Part shown: positions 7,483-16,422 of the stretch, piece after piece
Layout of the letters: every line of letters starts with the position of its first letter
Numbering within the stretch: position 1 is the stretch's first letter
NCBI RefSeq assembly: GCF_019599045.1
Contig: NZ_CP080623.1
Span: 3,184,501-3,248,500, forward strand
Length of the DNA: 64,000 bases
Direction: 5' to 3'
DNA from: Roseovarius sp. SCSIO 43702
Lineage (GTDB): Bacteria > Pseudomonadota > Alphaproteobacteria > Rhodobacterales > Rhodobacteraceae
Program-made: the position numbers and the translations under genes
Notes under the pieces: generated by a model
Told to the model about the DNA's origin: nothing
Databases searched by the model: none
What the model saw: the letters and a program-made list of their open reading frames with translations, nothing else

Positions 7483-9285
7483 ATGACCGAACCGCCCCGC
7501 CCCAAGCGCGGCCCGCTCTATTCGCCGCAGGACCGCGACAACCTGCGCTGGTTCTGGCGGACCTACCTGCGCAAGCATACCGGGCGGCTCCTGATGGTGC
7601 TGGGCATGATCCTCGTGCAGGGTGTCGTCTATCAGCAATTCCTCTCGATGACCGAGAACGGTCTGCGCGTCATATTCGACAACGGCGCGCTGCATGAACT
7701 GGCCCTCGTCTGCCTCGCGGTCTTCTTCCTCTTCGCGGTGCGCGGGCTCATGTCGTATCTCGTTCCGCTCGTCACGGTGCGCGTCTCGAACCAGGCGATC
7801 TACGAGATGCGCCAGGATCTCCTCACGCATATCATGTCGCTCGACCTTGCCTATTTCGAACGCACGAAATCGGGCGAGATCATCCTGCGCCTCGTGTCGC
7901 ACACCCAGACACTGGGCAACTTCATCGGCCTCGGCATCGCGAACGCGGTGCGTGACGCGGTCACGGTCATCATCGTTTCGGGCTACCTGATCTACAAGAA
8001 CCCGATCCTCTTCGCCACCGCCGTGGTCGTCCTCCCCTTCATCATCTGGGTCATGAACTACGTCTCCGACCGCGTGAAAGAGGCGCAGGGGCAGGCCGAA
8101 ACCGCCGTCGCCAACTACATGAACGGCATCGAGGAGACGGTCGCCGGCATGCGCACCGTCAAGATCGCGCGCCAGGAGAAGATGGAGGCAGAGCGCCTGC
8201 TGAAGGGCACCGCCTCCATCCGCGACCTGCTCAATCGCGTGCAGATCACGCAGGCGCTCGTGATGCCCTCGATCGACCTCTCGTCGGCCTTCGTCTACGT
8301 GCTGGTGATCGGCGGCGGCGGCTACATGGTCCTTTCGCCGCAATTCGACGTGGACGGCGCGGGCATCATCACCTTCCTGCTGGGCATGGTCATGGTCTTC
8401 GACCCTGCCCGCCTCCTCGCGCAGTTCTTCGGCGGGCTACAGTCCAATCTCGTGCTCCTCGACCGGGTCCGCGGCCTCTTCCGTGAGACGCCCACCATAT
8501 CCGACAAGCCGGGCGCGACCGCCGATTTCGACACCGGCGCCGACATCGTACTGCATGACGTCACCTTCTCCTACGATCCCGAGCAGCCGCTTTTCGACGG
8601 GCTCGACATGACCTTCGAGGGTGGCAAGGTCTCGGCCATCGTCGGCGCCACGGGCTCGGGCAAGACGACGATCCTGTCGCTGCTCACGCGGCTCTACGAC
8701 GTGCAGGGCGGACGGATCACCTTCGGCGACACCGACATTTCCGATCTCCAGGTCGGGGCGCTGCGCGGCGCCTTCTCGGTGGTGGCGCAGGACATCGTGA
8801 TCTTCAACGCCTCGATCTGGGACAACATCCGCTACGTCAAGCCCGAGGCCAGTGACGAGGAAGTCTGGCAGGCCGCCCGCGACGCCGAGATCGCGGAACT
8901 GATCGAGCGCCGGGGCGACACCCCCGTCGGCCCCAAGGGGGCGCAGCTTTCGGGCGGTCAGAAACAGCGTATCGCCATCGCTCGCGCCTTCCTGCGCGAC
9001 GCACCGATCCTTCTGCTGGACGAGGCGACCTCGGCCCTCGACCAGGCCACCGAGGAGCGTATCAAGCGCGCGCTCGACCGCCTCACCAGCGGCAAGACGA
9101 CCATCGTCGTCGCCCACCGGCTCAGCTCCATCTCGGATGCCGACCGCATCTTCGTGCTTGAGGGCGGCAAGCTGGTCGAAGACGGGCGCCATGACGAGCT
9201 TCTCGCGGAAAACGGCCTCTACGCCCAGCTCTACAAGGCCCAGAAACGCGGCTATGACGGCAAGGCGGTCAGGCCCGCGCCATGA
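7483..9285 (+). CDS. ABC transporter, fused permease and ATP-binding protein
   Basis: This is a half-size exporter of about 600 residues: an N-terminal six-helix transmembrane domain (about 25-310) and a C-terminal nucleotide-binding domain with Walker A GATGSGKTT, signature LSGGQKQR, Walker B ILLLDEAT and a switch histidine in VVAHRLSS. It works as a homodimer or with another half-transporter, exporting lipids, peptides or drugs (MsbA/LmrA class). The ATG at 7483 has AAGGA upstream and is preferred over a GTG at 7420. Its stop overlaps the next permease gene (ATGA), suggesting a shared role. Confidence 0.88.
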   Translation: MTEPPRPKRGPLYSPQDRDNLRWFWRTYLRKHTGRLLMVLGMILVQGVVYQQFLSMTENGLRVIFDNGALHELALVCLAVFFLFAVRGLMSYLVPLVTVRVSNQAIYEMRQDLLTHIMSLDLAYFERTKSGEIILRLVSHTQTLGNFIGLGIANAVRDAVTVIIVSGYLIYKNPILFATAVVVLPFIIWVMNYVSDRVKEAQGQAETAVANYMNGIEETVAGMRTVKIARQEKMEAERLLKGTASIRDLLNRVQITQALVMPSIDLSSAFVYVLVIGGGGYMVLSPQFDVDGAGIITFLLGMVMVFDPARLLAQFFGGLQSNLVLLDRVRGLFRETPTISDKPGATADFDTGADIVLHDVTFSYDPEQPLFDGLDMTFEGGKVSAIVGATGSGKTTILSLLTRLYDVQGGRITFGDTDISDLQVGALRGAFSVVAQDIVIFNASIWDNIRYVKPEASDEEVWQAARDAEIAELIERRGDTPVGPKGAQLSGGQKQRIAIARAFLRDAPILLLDEATSALDQATEERIKRALDRLTSGKTTIVVAHRLSSISDADRIFVLEGGKLVEDGRHDELLAENGLYAQLYKAQKRGYDGKAVRPAP

Positions 9286-10133
9286 GCACGACGGTCTTTC
9301 TCATCGTGCTGGGGGCGGCGCTGCTTCATGCCGGATGGAACGCGTTGCTGAAATCGGGCGGTGACAAGTTCGCCGCGATGACAGCGGTGTCGCTCGGACA
9401 CGTCCCGCTCGCGTCGCTCGCAGCTTTGCTGCTGCCGCTGCCCGCCCCCGAAAGCTGGCCATGGCTGCTTGGCGGGCTGGCGCTCCACGTGGCCTACCAG
9501 ACCACGCTCACCCTGGCCTATCGCGCGGGCGACCTGAGCCATGTCTATCCCATCGCGCGCGGCTCGGCCCCGCTCATCGTGGCGCTCGTGTCGGTCACCG
9601 CACTCGGCGTCCACCTGACCGGGATGGAGCTCATGGGCGTCGCCATCATCGGCACCGGCATCCTCAGCCTCGCGCTGGTGCGCAAGTCCGACGGGCGGCG
9701 CAACCCGCGGGCGGCCGCGCTCGCGCTGCTTACCGGGTGTTTCATCGCGGGCTACTCCCTGGTCGACGGTCTGGGCGCGCGGCTCTCGGGCTCGCCGGTC
9801 GCGTTCTTCGGCTGGCAGGCGATCGGCACCGCGCTCGTCTTCGCGGTGCTCATCAACACGCTTCGCCCCGGCACCGTGCGCGGCGCGCTCACCGTGCAGA
9901 AATGGCGCGGCCTCATCGGCGGCGCGGCATCCTTCGTGGCCTTCGCCATGGTGATGTGGGCCTTCACCCAGGCGCCCATCGCGCTCGTCACCGCCCTGCG
10001 CGAGACCTCCATCGTCTTCGCGCTGCTGATCGGCGTGATCTTCATGGGCGAACGGCTCGACCTCGCGAAACTGGTCTCGACCTTCACCGCCCTCGCCGGC
10101 GCCGCCCTCCTGCGTTTCGCGCGGCACATGTAG
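9282..10133 (+). CDS. EamA/DMT family transporter
   Basis: This 283-residue inner-membrane protein has about ten hydrophobic helices in two EamA-type repeats. DMT permeases export or import small metabolites such as amino acids and nucleobases. It overlaps the ABC exporter by 4 bases and is probably co-transcribed. Conserved features are the N-terminal AALLHAGWNALLKSG segment and the C-terminal RETSIVFALLIGVIFMGERL. The substrate cannot be predicted. Confidence 0.85.
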   Translation: MSTTVFLIVLGAALLHAGWNALLKSGGDKFAAMTAVSLGHVPLASLAALLLPLPAPESWPWLLGGLALHVAYQTTLTLAYRAGDLSHVYPIARGSAPLIVALVSVTALGVHLTGMELMGVAIIGTGILSLALVRKSDGRRNPRAAALALLTGCFIAGYSLVDGLGARLSGSPVAFFGWQAIGTALVFAVLINTLRPGTVRGALTVQKWRGLIGGAASFVAFAMVMWAFTQAPIALVTALRETSIVFALLIGVIFMGERLDLAKLVSTFTALAGAALLRFARHM

Positions 10134-10304
10134 AGGCCGGCCGCAGGAACGGTCCCCCGCGCACAGGCATCTTTGCGCCGCACCGCAATCTGGTGATATA
10201 TTTCGCGGCGATCTGGCCCTAACGTCCCGGCTGATTCTCGGGTCACACATGATTTGATCAAATCCCGCGCCGACGCGCGGCCCCTCGCCAATGGAGGCAC
10301 TGCA

Positions 10305-11705
10305 ATGATGGACGGCAATCTTCTGAACGACATCGGCAAGGTGGTCGAGTCCGACCGCGCCCATGTCTGGCATCACCTCATCCAGCACGCCGGCTGGACC
10401 GGCCCGGACGCCAAGGGCGATCCGCGCATCATCGTCGAGGGCAAGGGCATGCGCGTCTGGGACCAGCACGGCAAGGAGCATCTCGATGCCGTCTCGGGCG
10501 GTGTCTGGACCGTCAACGTGGGCTACGGGCGCGAACGTATCGCCAACGCGGTGCGCGACCAGCTCATCAAGCTGCCCTATTTCGCGGGCTCCGCCGGGTC
10601 GATCCCCGGCGCGATGTTCTCGGAAAAGCTCATCTCCAAGATGCCGGGCATGAGCCGGGTCTATTTCACAAACTCGGGCTCCGAGGCCAACGAGAAGGCG
10701 TTCAAGATGGTCCGCCAGATCGCGCACAAGCGCCACGGCGGGCGGAAGCACAAGATCCTTTACCGCGACCGCGATTACCACGGCTCCACCCTTGCCGCGA
10801 TGTCGGCAGGCGGCCAGGACGAGCGCAACGCGCAATACGGCCCCTTCGCGCCGGGCTTCGTCAAGGTGCCGCATTGCATGGAATACCGCGCGCAATGGGA
10901 TCTCTCGGGCGAGGAATATGGCCAGCGCGCCGCCGACGCCATCGAGGAAGTGATCCTTGCCGAAGGTCCCGACACCGTGGGCGCGCTCTGCCTCGAGCCG
11001 GTGACGGCGGGCGGCGGCGTCATTCCCGCGCCCGAGGGCTACTGGCCCCGCGTGCAGGGGATCTGCCGCAAGTATGACATCCTGCTGCATATCGACGAGG
11101 TCGTCTGCGGCGTGGGCCGCACGGGCACCGAATGGTTCGGCTACCAGCATTACGGGATCGAGCCCGATTTCGTGACCATGGCCAAGGGCGTCGCCTCGGG
11201 CTACGCCGCCATCGCCTGCTGCGTGACGAACGAGAAGGTGTTCGAGATGTTCTCGGACGACGCCGCCGATCCCATGAGCTATTTCCGCGACATCTCGACC
11301 TTCGGCGGCTGCACCGCCGGCCCCGCCGCCGCGCTCGAGAACATGGCCATCATCGAGGAGGAGGGCCTTCTTGAGAACACCACGGCGATGGGCGACTACA
11401 TGATCGACCAGCTTCGCGCGCTTCAGGACAAGCACGCGGTCATCGGCGACGTGCGCGGCAAGGGGCTCTTCCTCGGCGCCGAACTCGTGGCCGACCGCAG
11501 CAGCAAGGAGCCGGTGAACGAGAAGCAGGCACAGGCCGTGGTGGCCGACTGCATGGCCCAGGGCGTGGTGATCGGCGTGACGAACCGCTCGATCCCCGGC
11601 TTCAACAACACGCTGTGCTACTCGCCCGCGCTCATCGCGACCCGTGACGACATCGACGAGATCGTCGCGGCCACCGACAAGGCCCTGAGCAAGGTCTTCG
11701 GCTGA
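10305..11705 (+). CDS. tpa: taurine--pyruvate aminotransferase
   Basis: This 466-residue class III PLP-dependent omega-aminotransferase has a PLP-binding lysine in FVTMAKGVASGY, upstream LLHIDEVVCGVGRTG, and NSGSEANEKAFK for the cofactor phosphate region. The N-terminal DRAHVWHHLIQH and the sequence around SGGVWTVNVGYGRE match my recollection of Tpa enzymes of Roseobacter and Paracoccus, which convert taurine plus pyruvate to sulfoacetaldehyde plus alanine. The ATG at 10305 has GGAGG at 10293, 7 bases upstream. No xsc, tau transporter or regulator is next to it, which lowers certainty; a broader omega-aminotransferase role is possible. Confidence 0.72.
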   Translation: MMDGNLLNDIGKVVESDRAHVWHHLIQHAGWTGPDAKGDPRIIVEGKGMRVWDQHGKEHLDAVSGGVWTVNVGYGRERIANAVRDQLIKLPYFAGSAGSIPGAMFSEKLISKMPGMSRVYFTNSGSEANEKAFKMVRQIAHKRHGGRKHKILYRDRDYHGSTLAAMSAGGQDERNAQYGPFAPGFVKVPHCMEYRAQWDLSGEEYGQRAADAIEEVILAEGPDTVGALCLEPVTAGGGVIPAPEGYWPRVQGICRKYDILLHIDEVVCGVGRTGTEWFGYQHYGIEPDFVTMAKGVASGYAAIACCVTNEKVFEMFSDDAADPMSYFRDISTFGGCTAGPAAALENMAIIEEEGLLENTTAMGDYMIDQLRALQDKHAVIGDVRGKGLFLGAELVADRSSKEPVNEKQAQAVVADCMAQGVVIGVTNRSIPGFNNTLCYSPALIATRDDIDEIVAATDKALSKVFG

Positions 11706-11728
11706 CAGGCGCGGCGCGCGTCACGATG

Positions 11729-11762
11729 AAAGGCCTGCCGGATCGACCCCGGCAGGCCTTTT
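11729..11762 (+). terminator. rho-independent terminator after tpa
   Basis: The stem AAAGGCCTGCCGG pairs with CCGGCAGGCCTTTT around a short loop and ends in a T run, 24 bases after the tpa stop codon. Confidence 0.85.
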
Positions 11763-11827
11763 CATTGAATGATTTCAGAAGGATGAAAACAGGCGCGTCA
11801 CCAGGAAGGCGAAGCTGCCGGCCCCGG

Positions 11828-11962
11828 TCAGGCGTTGAAGATCGCCAGGAAGATCAGGATGGCAATCGTGAGAATCCCGAGGCGGACCGACCACTTGATG
11901 AAGCCCTCGAAGGTCTTTTCCTGAACCGTGATGTCCATCTCGCCGTGCTTGTGCTCAGCCAT
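11828..11962 (-). CDS. aa3-type cytochrome c oxidase subunit IV
   Basis: This is a 44-residue protein: a short hydrophilic N-terminus rich in His/Lys/Glu with EKTFEGFIKWSV, then one transmembrane helix (about residues 27-43). It matches the bacterial aa3-type oxidase subunit IV family (COX4_pro_2), a one-helix accessory subunit of Paracoccus/Rhodobacter cytochrome oxidases. It sits apart from the other oxidase genes, as is usual. It is convergent with tpa. Confidence 0.85.
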   Translation of the reverse strand: MAEHKHGEMDITVQEKTFEGFIKWSVRLGILTIAILIFLAIFNA

Positions 11963-12297
11963 GTCTTGGGTCCCTCGATAGGTCGCGAAATCTCTCGGCG
12001 ACTGGTTATCTCATTCAGGGCGGCCTGTCACGCCCAAAGGCGGGCGCAATTCGCCGCATCCCGCGTCGCGGCATCGACCACCCGGAATGCCCCGAAATTG
12101 CCGCCTTTATCTCGCAATAGGGTCAGGAATCGCCGACATATCTGGAGGCGTAGCTGCAAAGGCTTCCCTCGGCGTCGCGCGTAACAGCCCCCACCCAGTG
12201 CGCGGCGCCGAGGTCTTGGCGTCCCCTTACATCCCGATTGGCAATCCGCCCCGCCCCGCATACTGTCGCGCAGAGCGACGACAGGAGGCACAGACCG
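11963..12297. other. intergenic region, no gene seen
   Basis: This 335-bp spacer separates the oxidase subunit IV gene (minus) from the gamma-glutamyltransferase-like gene (plus). It must hold both promoters. No RNA gene or convincing short open frame was recognised. Confidence 0.5.
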
Positions 12298-13872
12298 ATG
12301 CGCGATTTCCACCTTCCCGGCCGATCTCCGGTGCTTGCCACGAACGGCATGTGCGCGACCTCGCACCCGCTGGCGGCCCAAGCCGCGATTCGCGTGATGC
12401 AGGACGGCGGCAACGCCATGGATGCCGCGATTGCGGGCGCGATCCTCCTCGGGATGTGCGAGCCTCACATGACCGGGATCGGCGGCGACTGTTTCGTGCT
12501 CTGGTCGCGCCCCGGCGAGGGGGCATCGGCCTTCAACGGGTCGGGCACCACCCCCGCCGCGGCGAGCGCGGCCGCCCTGCGCGAACAGGGGCACGACACC
12601 GTGCCGCTCTCGACACCCGATGCGGTCACCATCCCCGGCGCGATCGAGGCGTTCTGCACGCTGAGCGAAACGCAGGGCAAGCTCGGGCTCGACCGGATTC
12701 TCGCGCCCGCCATCCACTACGCGGATGCCGGCGTCCCCGTGGCGCCGCGCGTGGCGCATGACTGGCCCGAGGCGGGCAAGGTGCTTCAGGGCCATGGCAG
12801 ATCTCATTTCCTCAGGGACGGCCGCGCCCTCGTCACCGGCGACATCTTCCGCGCCCCCGGTCAGGCCGAGGTGCTGCGCCGCGTCGCGAAAGACGGCGCA
12901 AGCGCCTTCTACGAGGGCGAGGTTGCCGAGGACATGCTGACCGCCCTGCAGGCGATGAACGGCGTCCACACGGCCGCCGATTTCGCGGGCCAGAAGGGCT
13001 TCGCCACCGCGCCGGTGCGGGGCAGCTACAAGGGCACCGAGATCATCCAGCATCCGCCCAACGGGCAGGGCCCCACCGCGATCCTGATGCTCAACATCCT
13101 GTCGCATTTCGACCTCGCGGCGCTCGACCCCCTGGGGTCCGAACGGCTTCATCTCGAGGCCGAGGCGACGAAGCTGGCTTACGATGCGCGCAACCGCATC
13201 CTCGCTGACCCCGACCATACCGCGCGGCTCGAGTTCATGCTCGCCGACGAGACCGCCGCGAAACTGGCCGGGCTCATCGACCCGGCGCGCGTGATCGCCG
13301 CCGCGGCCCCGCTGACCGAGGCGGTGCATCGCGACACGGTCTACATCACCACGGTCGATGCCGACCGCATGGCGGTCTCGCTCATCTACTCGATCTTCCA
13401 CGGTTTCGGCTCGGGCATCGCCTCCGAGAAGTTCGGCATCCTGATGCAGAACCGCGGCGCGGGCTTCACCCTCGAAGAGGGGCACCCGAACGAGATGGCC
13501 GGCGGCAAACGCCCCATGCACACGATCATCCCCGGCATGCTCGGCCGCGGGGGCGAGGTCACGATGCCCTTCGGCGTCATGGGCGGTGCCTATCAGCCCG
13601 CCGGACACGCCCGGTTCGCCACGAACCTCGTCGATTACGGAATGGACCCGCAACAGGCCATCGACGCGCCGCGCGCCTTCGCCGAGGACGGTCGGCTCAA
13701 GCTCGAGCGCGGCATCCCGGAGGCGACGGCCGGCGCGCTCGCGGACCTGGGCCATGACGTGTTCGTCGGCGCCAATCCCATCGGCGGCGCACAGGCGATC
13801 CTCATGCACGAGAACGGCGTGCTCGAAGGCGCGTCGGATCCCCGCAAGGACGGATGCGCCCTGGGGTACTGA
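12298..13872 (+). CDS. gamma-glutamyltransferase family protein
   Basis: This 524-residue member of the gamma-glutamyltransferase/glutathione hydrolase N-terminal nucleophile family makes one precursor that is normally self-cleaved before a catalytic threonine; here the candidate is in VYITTVDADRMAVSLIYS. Other family segments are MQDGGNAMDAAIA near the N-terminus and FGVMGGAYQPAGHARF. No signal peptide is visible (MRDFHLPGRSP), so it is probably cytoplasmic, like YwrD-type enzymes. The ATG at 12298 has GGAGG 9 bases upstream. The substrate may be a gamma-glutamyl compound other than glutathione. Confidence 0.85.
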   Translation: MRDFHLPGRSPVLATNGMCATSHPLAAQAAIRVMQDGGNAMDAAIAGAILLGMCEPHMTGIGGDCFVLWSRPGEGASAFNGSGTTPAAASAAALREQGHDTVPLSTPDAVTIPGAIEAFCTLSETQGKLGLDRILAPAIHYADAGVPVAPRVAHDWPEAGKVLQGHGRSHFLRDGRALVTGDIFRAPGQAEVLRRVAKDGASAFYEGEVAEDMLTALQAMNGVHTAADFAGQKGFATAPVRGSYKGTEIIQHPPNGQGPTAILMLNILSHFDLAALDPLGSERLHLEAEATKLAYDARNRILADPDHTARLEFMLADETAAKLAGLIDPARVIAAAAPLTEAVHRDTVYITTVDADRMAVSLIYSIFHGFGSGIASEKFGILMQNRGAGFTLEEGHPNEMAGGKRPMHTIIPGMLGRGGEVTMPFGVMGGAYQPAGHARFATNLVDYGMDPQQAIDAPRAFAEDGRLKLERGIPEATAGALADLGHDVFVGANPIGGAQAILMHENGVLEGASDPRKDGCALGY

Positions 13873-13907
13873 GACGGGAATCGGGCTTTACGCCCGGCAC
13901 CGCCCCC

Positions 13908-14234
13908 TCAGTTCAATTGGAAATGCAGCGGGTATTGGCCGTCTTCGAACGGACCGAAGAGATCGGGGATATCGGGATGCTCGACCGGCACGCCCGAGTA
14001 ATCCGCGACGAGGTTCTGCTCGCTCACATAGGCGACGTAATAGCTCTGATCGTTCTCGGCCAGCAGATGATAGAACGGCTGATCCTTGACCGGGCGGCTT
14101 TCCTCGGGGATCGAGGCATACCATTCCTCGGTATTGGCGAACTCGGGATCGACATCGAAAACCACCCCGCGGAAGGGGTGTTTCTTGTGTCGGACCACCT
14201 GTCCGAGATTATATTTCGCGCGCGTCTTCAACAT
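13908..14234 (-). CDS. hspQ: heat shock protein HspQ
   Basis: This is a 108-residue single-domain protein starting MLKTRAKYNLGQVVRHKKHP and ending YPLHFQLN, typical of the HspQ/YccV hemimethylated-DNA-binding-like family. In enterobacteria HspQ promotes degradation of denatured DnaA and enhances Lon specificity. The ATG at 14234 is preferred because the upstream in-frame extension has no family similarity. The gene is convergent with the gamma-glutamyltransferase gene, 35 bases apart. Confidence 0.9.
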   Translation of the reverse strand: MLKTRAKYNLGQVVRHKKHPFRGVVFDVDPEFANTEEWYASIPEESRPVKDQPFYHLLAENDQSYYVAYVSEQNLVADYSGVPVEHPDIPDLFGPFEDGQYPLHFQLN

Positions 14235-14455
14235 GCCAATGCAGCCCCTAAGCCGAGACTCTAGCGGGTTCAAGGGCGATTTGTCCAACCTCGAAGCCGC
14301 GTTTGCCGGGAAACAGTCTGTGAACCCTGCCATGACAGTTTGAAACGCGGGCGACAGGCGGGCGGTTCCGCGCGCGCCGGAAAATTCGCGATTCACAGGC
14401 GGGAGGGAATCCGCTAGACTCGGGTCAAAACAAAAAAACCGAAAGCGAGAGGCAG

Positions 14456-15040
14456 ATGAGCAGATCCCTTCGCGCAATGGTGTTGTTGGCATTCGTCGCG
14501 GCCTGTGGCCGGGGCGGCGGCGTGGGTGAATCCCCCGACGGTCTCAACGATGCCTGCTCGATTCTCAGTCAACGACCGGGCTATCTCAGGGCGTTCCGCG
14601 CGACCGAGCGCAAATGGGGCGTGCCGGTGCATGTCCAGATGGCTACGATCTACCAGGAAAGCAAGTTCGACAGCGATGCGCGCACCCCGTTCCGCTACAC
14701 GCTGGGCGTGATCCCCACGGGCCGGCAAAGCTCGGCCTTCGGCTACAGCCAGGCCCTCGACGGCACCTGGGAGGAGTACCTGGCCGATGCCGGGAGCCGG
14801 CGCGCGCGGCGCGACAACATCCGCGACGCGACCGATTTCATGGGTTGGTACATGAACGGCTCGCGCGAGCGTCTGGGCATCCCGCTCCATGACACGCGCA
14901 ACCAGTATCTCGCCTACCACGAGGGGCGGACGGGCTTCTCGCGGGGCTCCTACAACGCGAAACCCTGGCTTGTCCGGGTCGCGGGCGAGCTCGAGGCGCG
15001 GGCCAACATGTATGAAAGACAGCTCCGCCGCTGCGGCTGA
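14456..15040 (+). CDS. lytic transglycosylase (SLT domain) lipoprotein
   Basis: The protein has 194 residues. The N-terminus MSRSLRAMVLLAFVAACG carries a signal with lipobox VAAC (Cys17). The body has the SLT pattern: ATIYQESKFD gives the catalytic Glu in a xxESxFD setting, followed by SSAFGYSQALDGTW and YLAYHEGRTGFSRGSY. It would cleave peptidoglycan at the periplasmic face of the outer membrane. An A-rich leader (aaaacaaaaaaacc) precedes the ATG. It is convergent with lolA. Confidence 0.88.
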   Translation: MSRSLRAMVLLAFVAACGRGGGVGESPDGLNDACSILSQRPGYLRAFRATERKWGVPVHVQMATIYQESKFDSDARTPFRYTLGVIPTGRQSSAFGYSQALDGTWEEYLADAGSRRARRDNIRDATDFMGWYMNGSRERLGIPLHDTRNQYLAYHEGRTGFSRGSYNAKPWLVRVAGELEARANMYERQLRRCG

Positions 15041-15086
15041 ACCGGGTCGGAGAAGGCGGGCCACCTCCGGCCCGCCCCCTTGGCGT

Positions 15087-15695
15087 CTACCGTTCGATCG
15101 GCCGCAGGTCCTTGAGGCCGGGGATCACGAACTTGTCGTTGCCGAAATTCCCGCCGCGCTTCAGGTCGCCCAGGATAACGGTGGTCTTCGAGCCGTTCCC
15201 GTCATTGATCACCCATTGCCTGAGTTCCACCGGGTTGCCGGTAAAGACCAGCTCGATGTTGCCGTATTCCGGGTGCGCCGGGTCCTGCGCGGTCACGATG
15301 GTCTTGTTGCCCTCCTGCCGGTGGCCCGTCACCATCCGGGCGCGCGTGAGGTCCACGTTGCGCGCAAGTATGATCGAAAGCGGCGTCTGGTTGAGCGGGT
15401 AGCCCTGCGGCGGCTCGTTCGACTTCCCGTCGATGATCCCGACGGTCGAGCCGTCCGAGATCACCAGCGTCTTGTCGGGCGGCGCGTATTCGAACCGCAC
15501 GCGCCCCGGCCGATTGAGCAGGATGCGCCCCTTCGCGATCGTGCCGTCATCGTTGATCTGCGTGAAATCCCCGCTCGCCGTGGTGATCCCGTTCAGGTAC
15601 TGCGACAGTTGCGGTAGCGGCAGCTTCTGGGCCATGGCCGGCACCGAGGTCGCCAGCACGGCGGCGCAGACCGCCACCAGATGTCTCAATCTCAT
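15087..15695 (-). CDS. lolA: outer-membrane lipoprotein carrier protein
   Basis: This 202-residue periplasmic protein has a signal peptide ending VPAMA-Q at about residue 22. LolA features are DFTQINDDGTIAKGRILLNRPGR split over residues 43-65, RFEYAPPD, and a C-terminal VPGLKDLRP-like segment (IPGLKDLRP). It chaperones lipoproteins from LolCDE to LolB. It lies downstream of ftsK and exoD on the same strand; ftsK-lolA proximity is conserved in alphaproteobacteria. The in-frame extension upstream of 15695 is not credible. Confidence 0.88.
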   Translation of the reverse strand: MRLRHLVAVCAAVLATSVPAMAQKLPLPQLSQYLNGITTASGDFTQINDDGTIAKGRILLNRPGRVRFEYAPPDKTLVISDGSTVGIIDGKSNEPPQGYPLNQTPLSIILARNVDLTRARMVTGHRQEGNKTIVTAQDPAHPEYGNIELVFTGNPVELRQWVINDGNGSKTTVILGDLKRGGNFGNDKFVIPGLKDLRPIER

Positions 15696-15775
15696 CGCAA
15701 CGCTCCTTTCGTCGTGACGTGTTCTGCACCCGATATAGGGGCATCGACCGCTGTTATGCGATAGCAACCGGGCAT

Positions 15776-16363
15776 TCACGCCGATATCAGCATGTTCCAC
15801 GCGGTTATCAAGGCCACGCCCGCCGCGACGAGCCCGACCAGCATCAGCACGCCGTCCCGCGCCGTGAGCGCGAGGCCGATCACCGCGATGGCCAGCATCG
15901 GCACGATCGCGGCGAAGGGCACGAGTTCGAGGGGCGGAACGAGTATGCACAGCCCCACCACCGCAACCGCGGCCGCAATTCGCGCGGTCTTGCCGGTCAG
16001 GCTCTCGAGACGGCTACCCAGCCACTTGTCCATCCACCGGGCCACCGGACGCGCCTTGTCGGCGGACTTGCGCACCCGGTCATCGCTCACGGATCGCTCG
16101 CCGATCATGTCGGGAAGCCAGAAATGCGTGCGCCCGACGAGGATCTGCACCGCGATCAGGACGATGATCAGCGCGAAAAGCGTGGGAACCCCCGGAATAC
16201 CGCCCAGCGGTGACACCACCACGAGCGCGGGCACGAAGATGAGCGGCCCGAAGCCGCGATGCCCGATCGCCTCGACCATGTCCCGGACCGAAACCTCGCC
16301 CTCGTCCCCTGCCAGGTCCTCGACCGCATCGACGAGGTCGGTTGCGTCGTTCTTGTCGCTCAT
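15776..16363 (-). CDS. exopolysaccharide synthesis protein ExoD family
   Basis: This 195-residue membrane protein of the ExoD family starts with an acidic cytoplasmic segment (1-35), then HRGFGPLIFVPALVVVSPLG and GVPTLFALIIVLIAVQILVG as paired hydrophobic helices, and two to three more helices at the C-terminus. ExoD affects exopolysaccharide production and alkaline tolerance in Sinorhizobium; the mechanism is unknown. It sits 59 bases after ftsK's stop codon on the same strand and 80 bases before lolA. Confidence 0.85.
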   Translation of the reverse strand: MSDKNDATDLVDAVEDLAGDEGEVSVRDMVEAIGHRGFGPLIFVPALVVVSPLGGIPGVPTLFALIIVLIAVQILVGRTHFWLPDMIGERSVSDDRVRKSADKARPVARWMDKWLGSRLESLTGKTARIAAAVAVVGLCILVPPLELVPFAAIVPMLAIAVIGLALTARDGVLMLVGLVAAGVALITAWNMLISA

Positions 16364-16422
16364 GCGTGGTCCCCTTTCCTGGTGCCGGGAGGCCAACGCC
16401 CCCGGCTCGAAAAGGTTCTCGC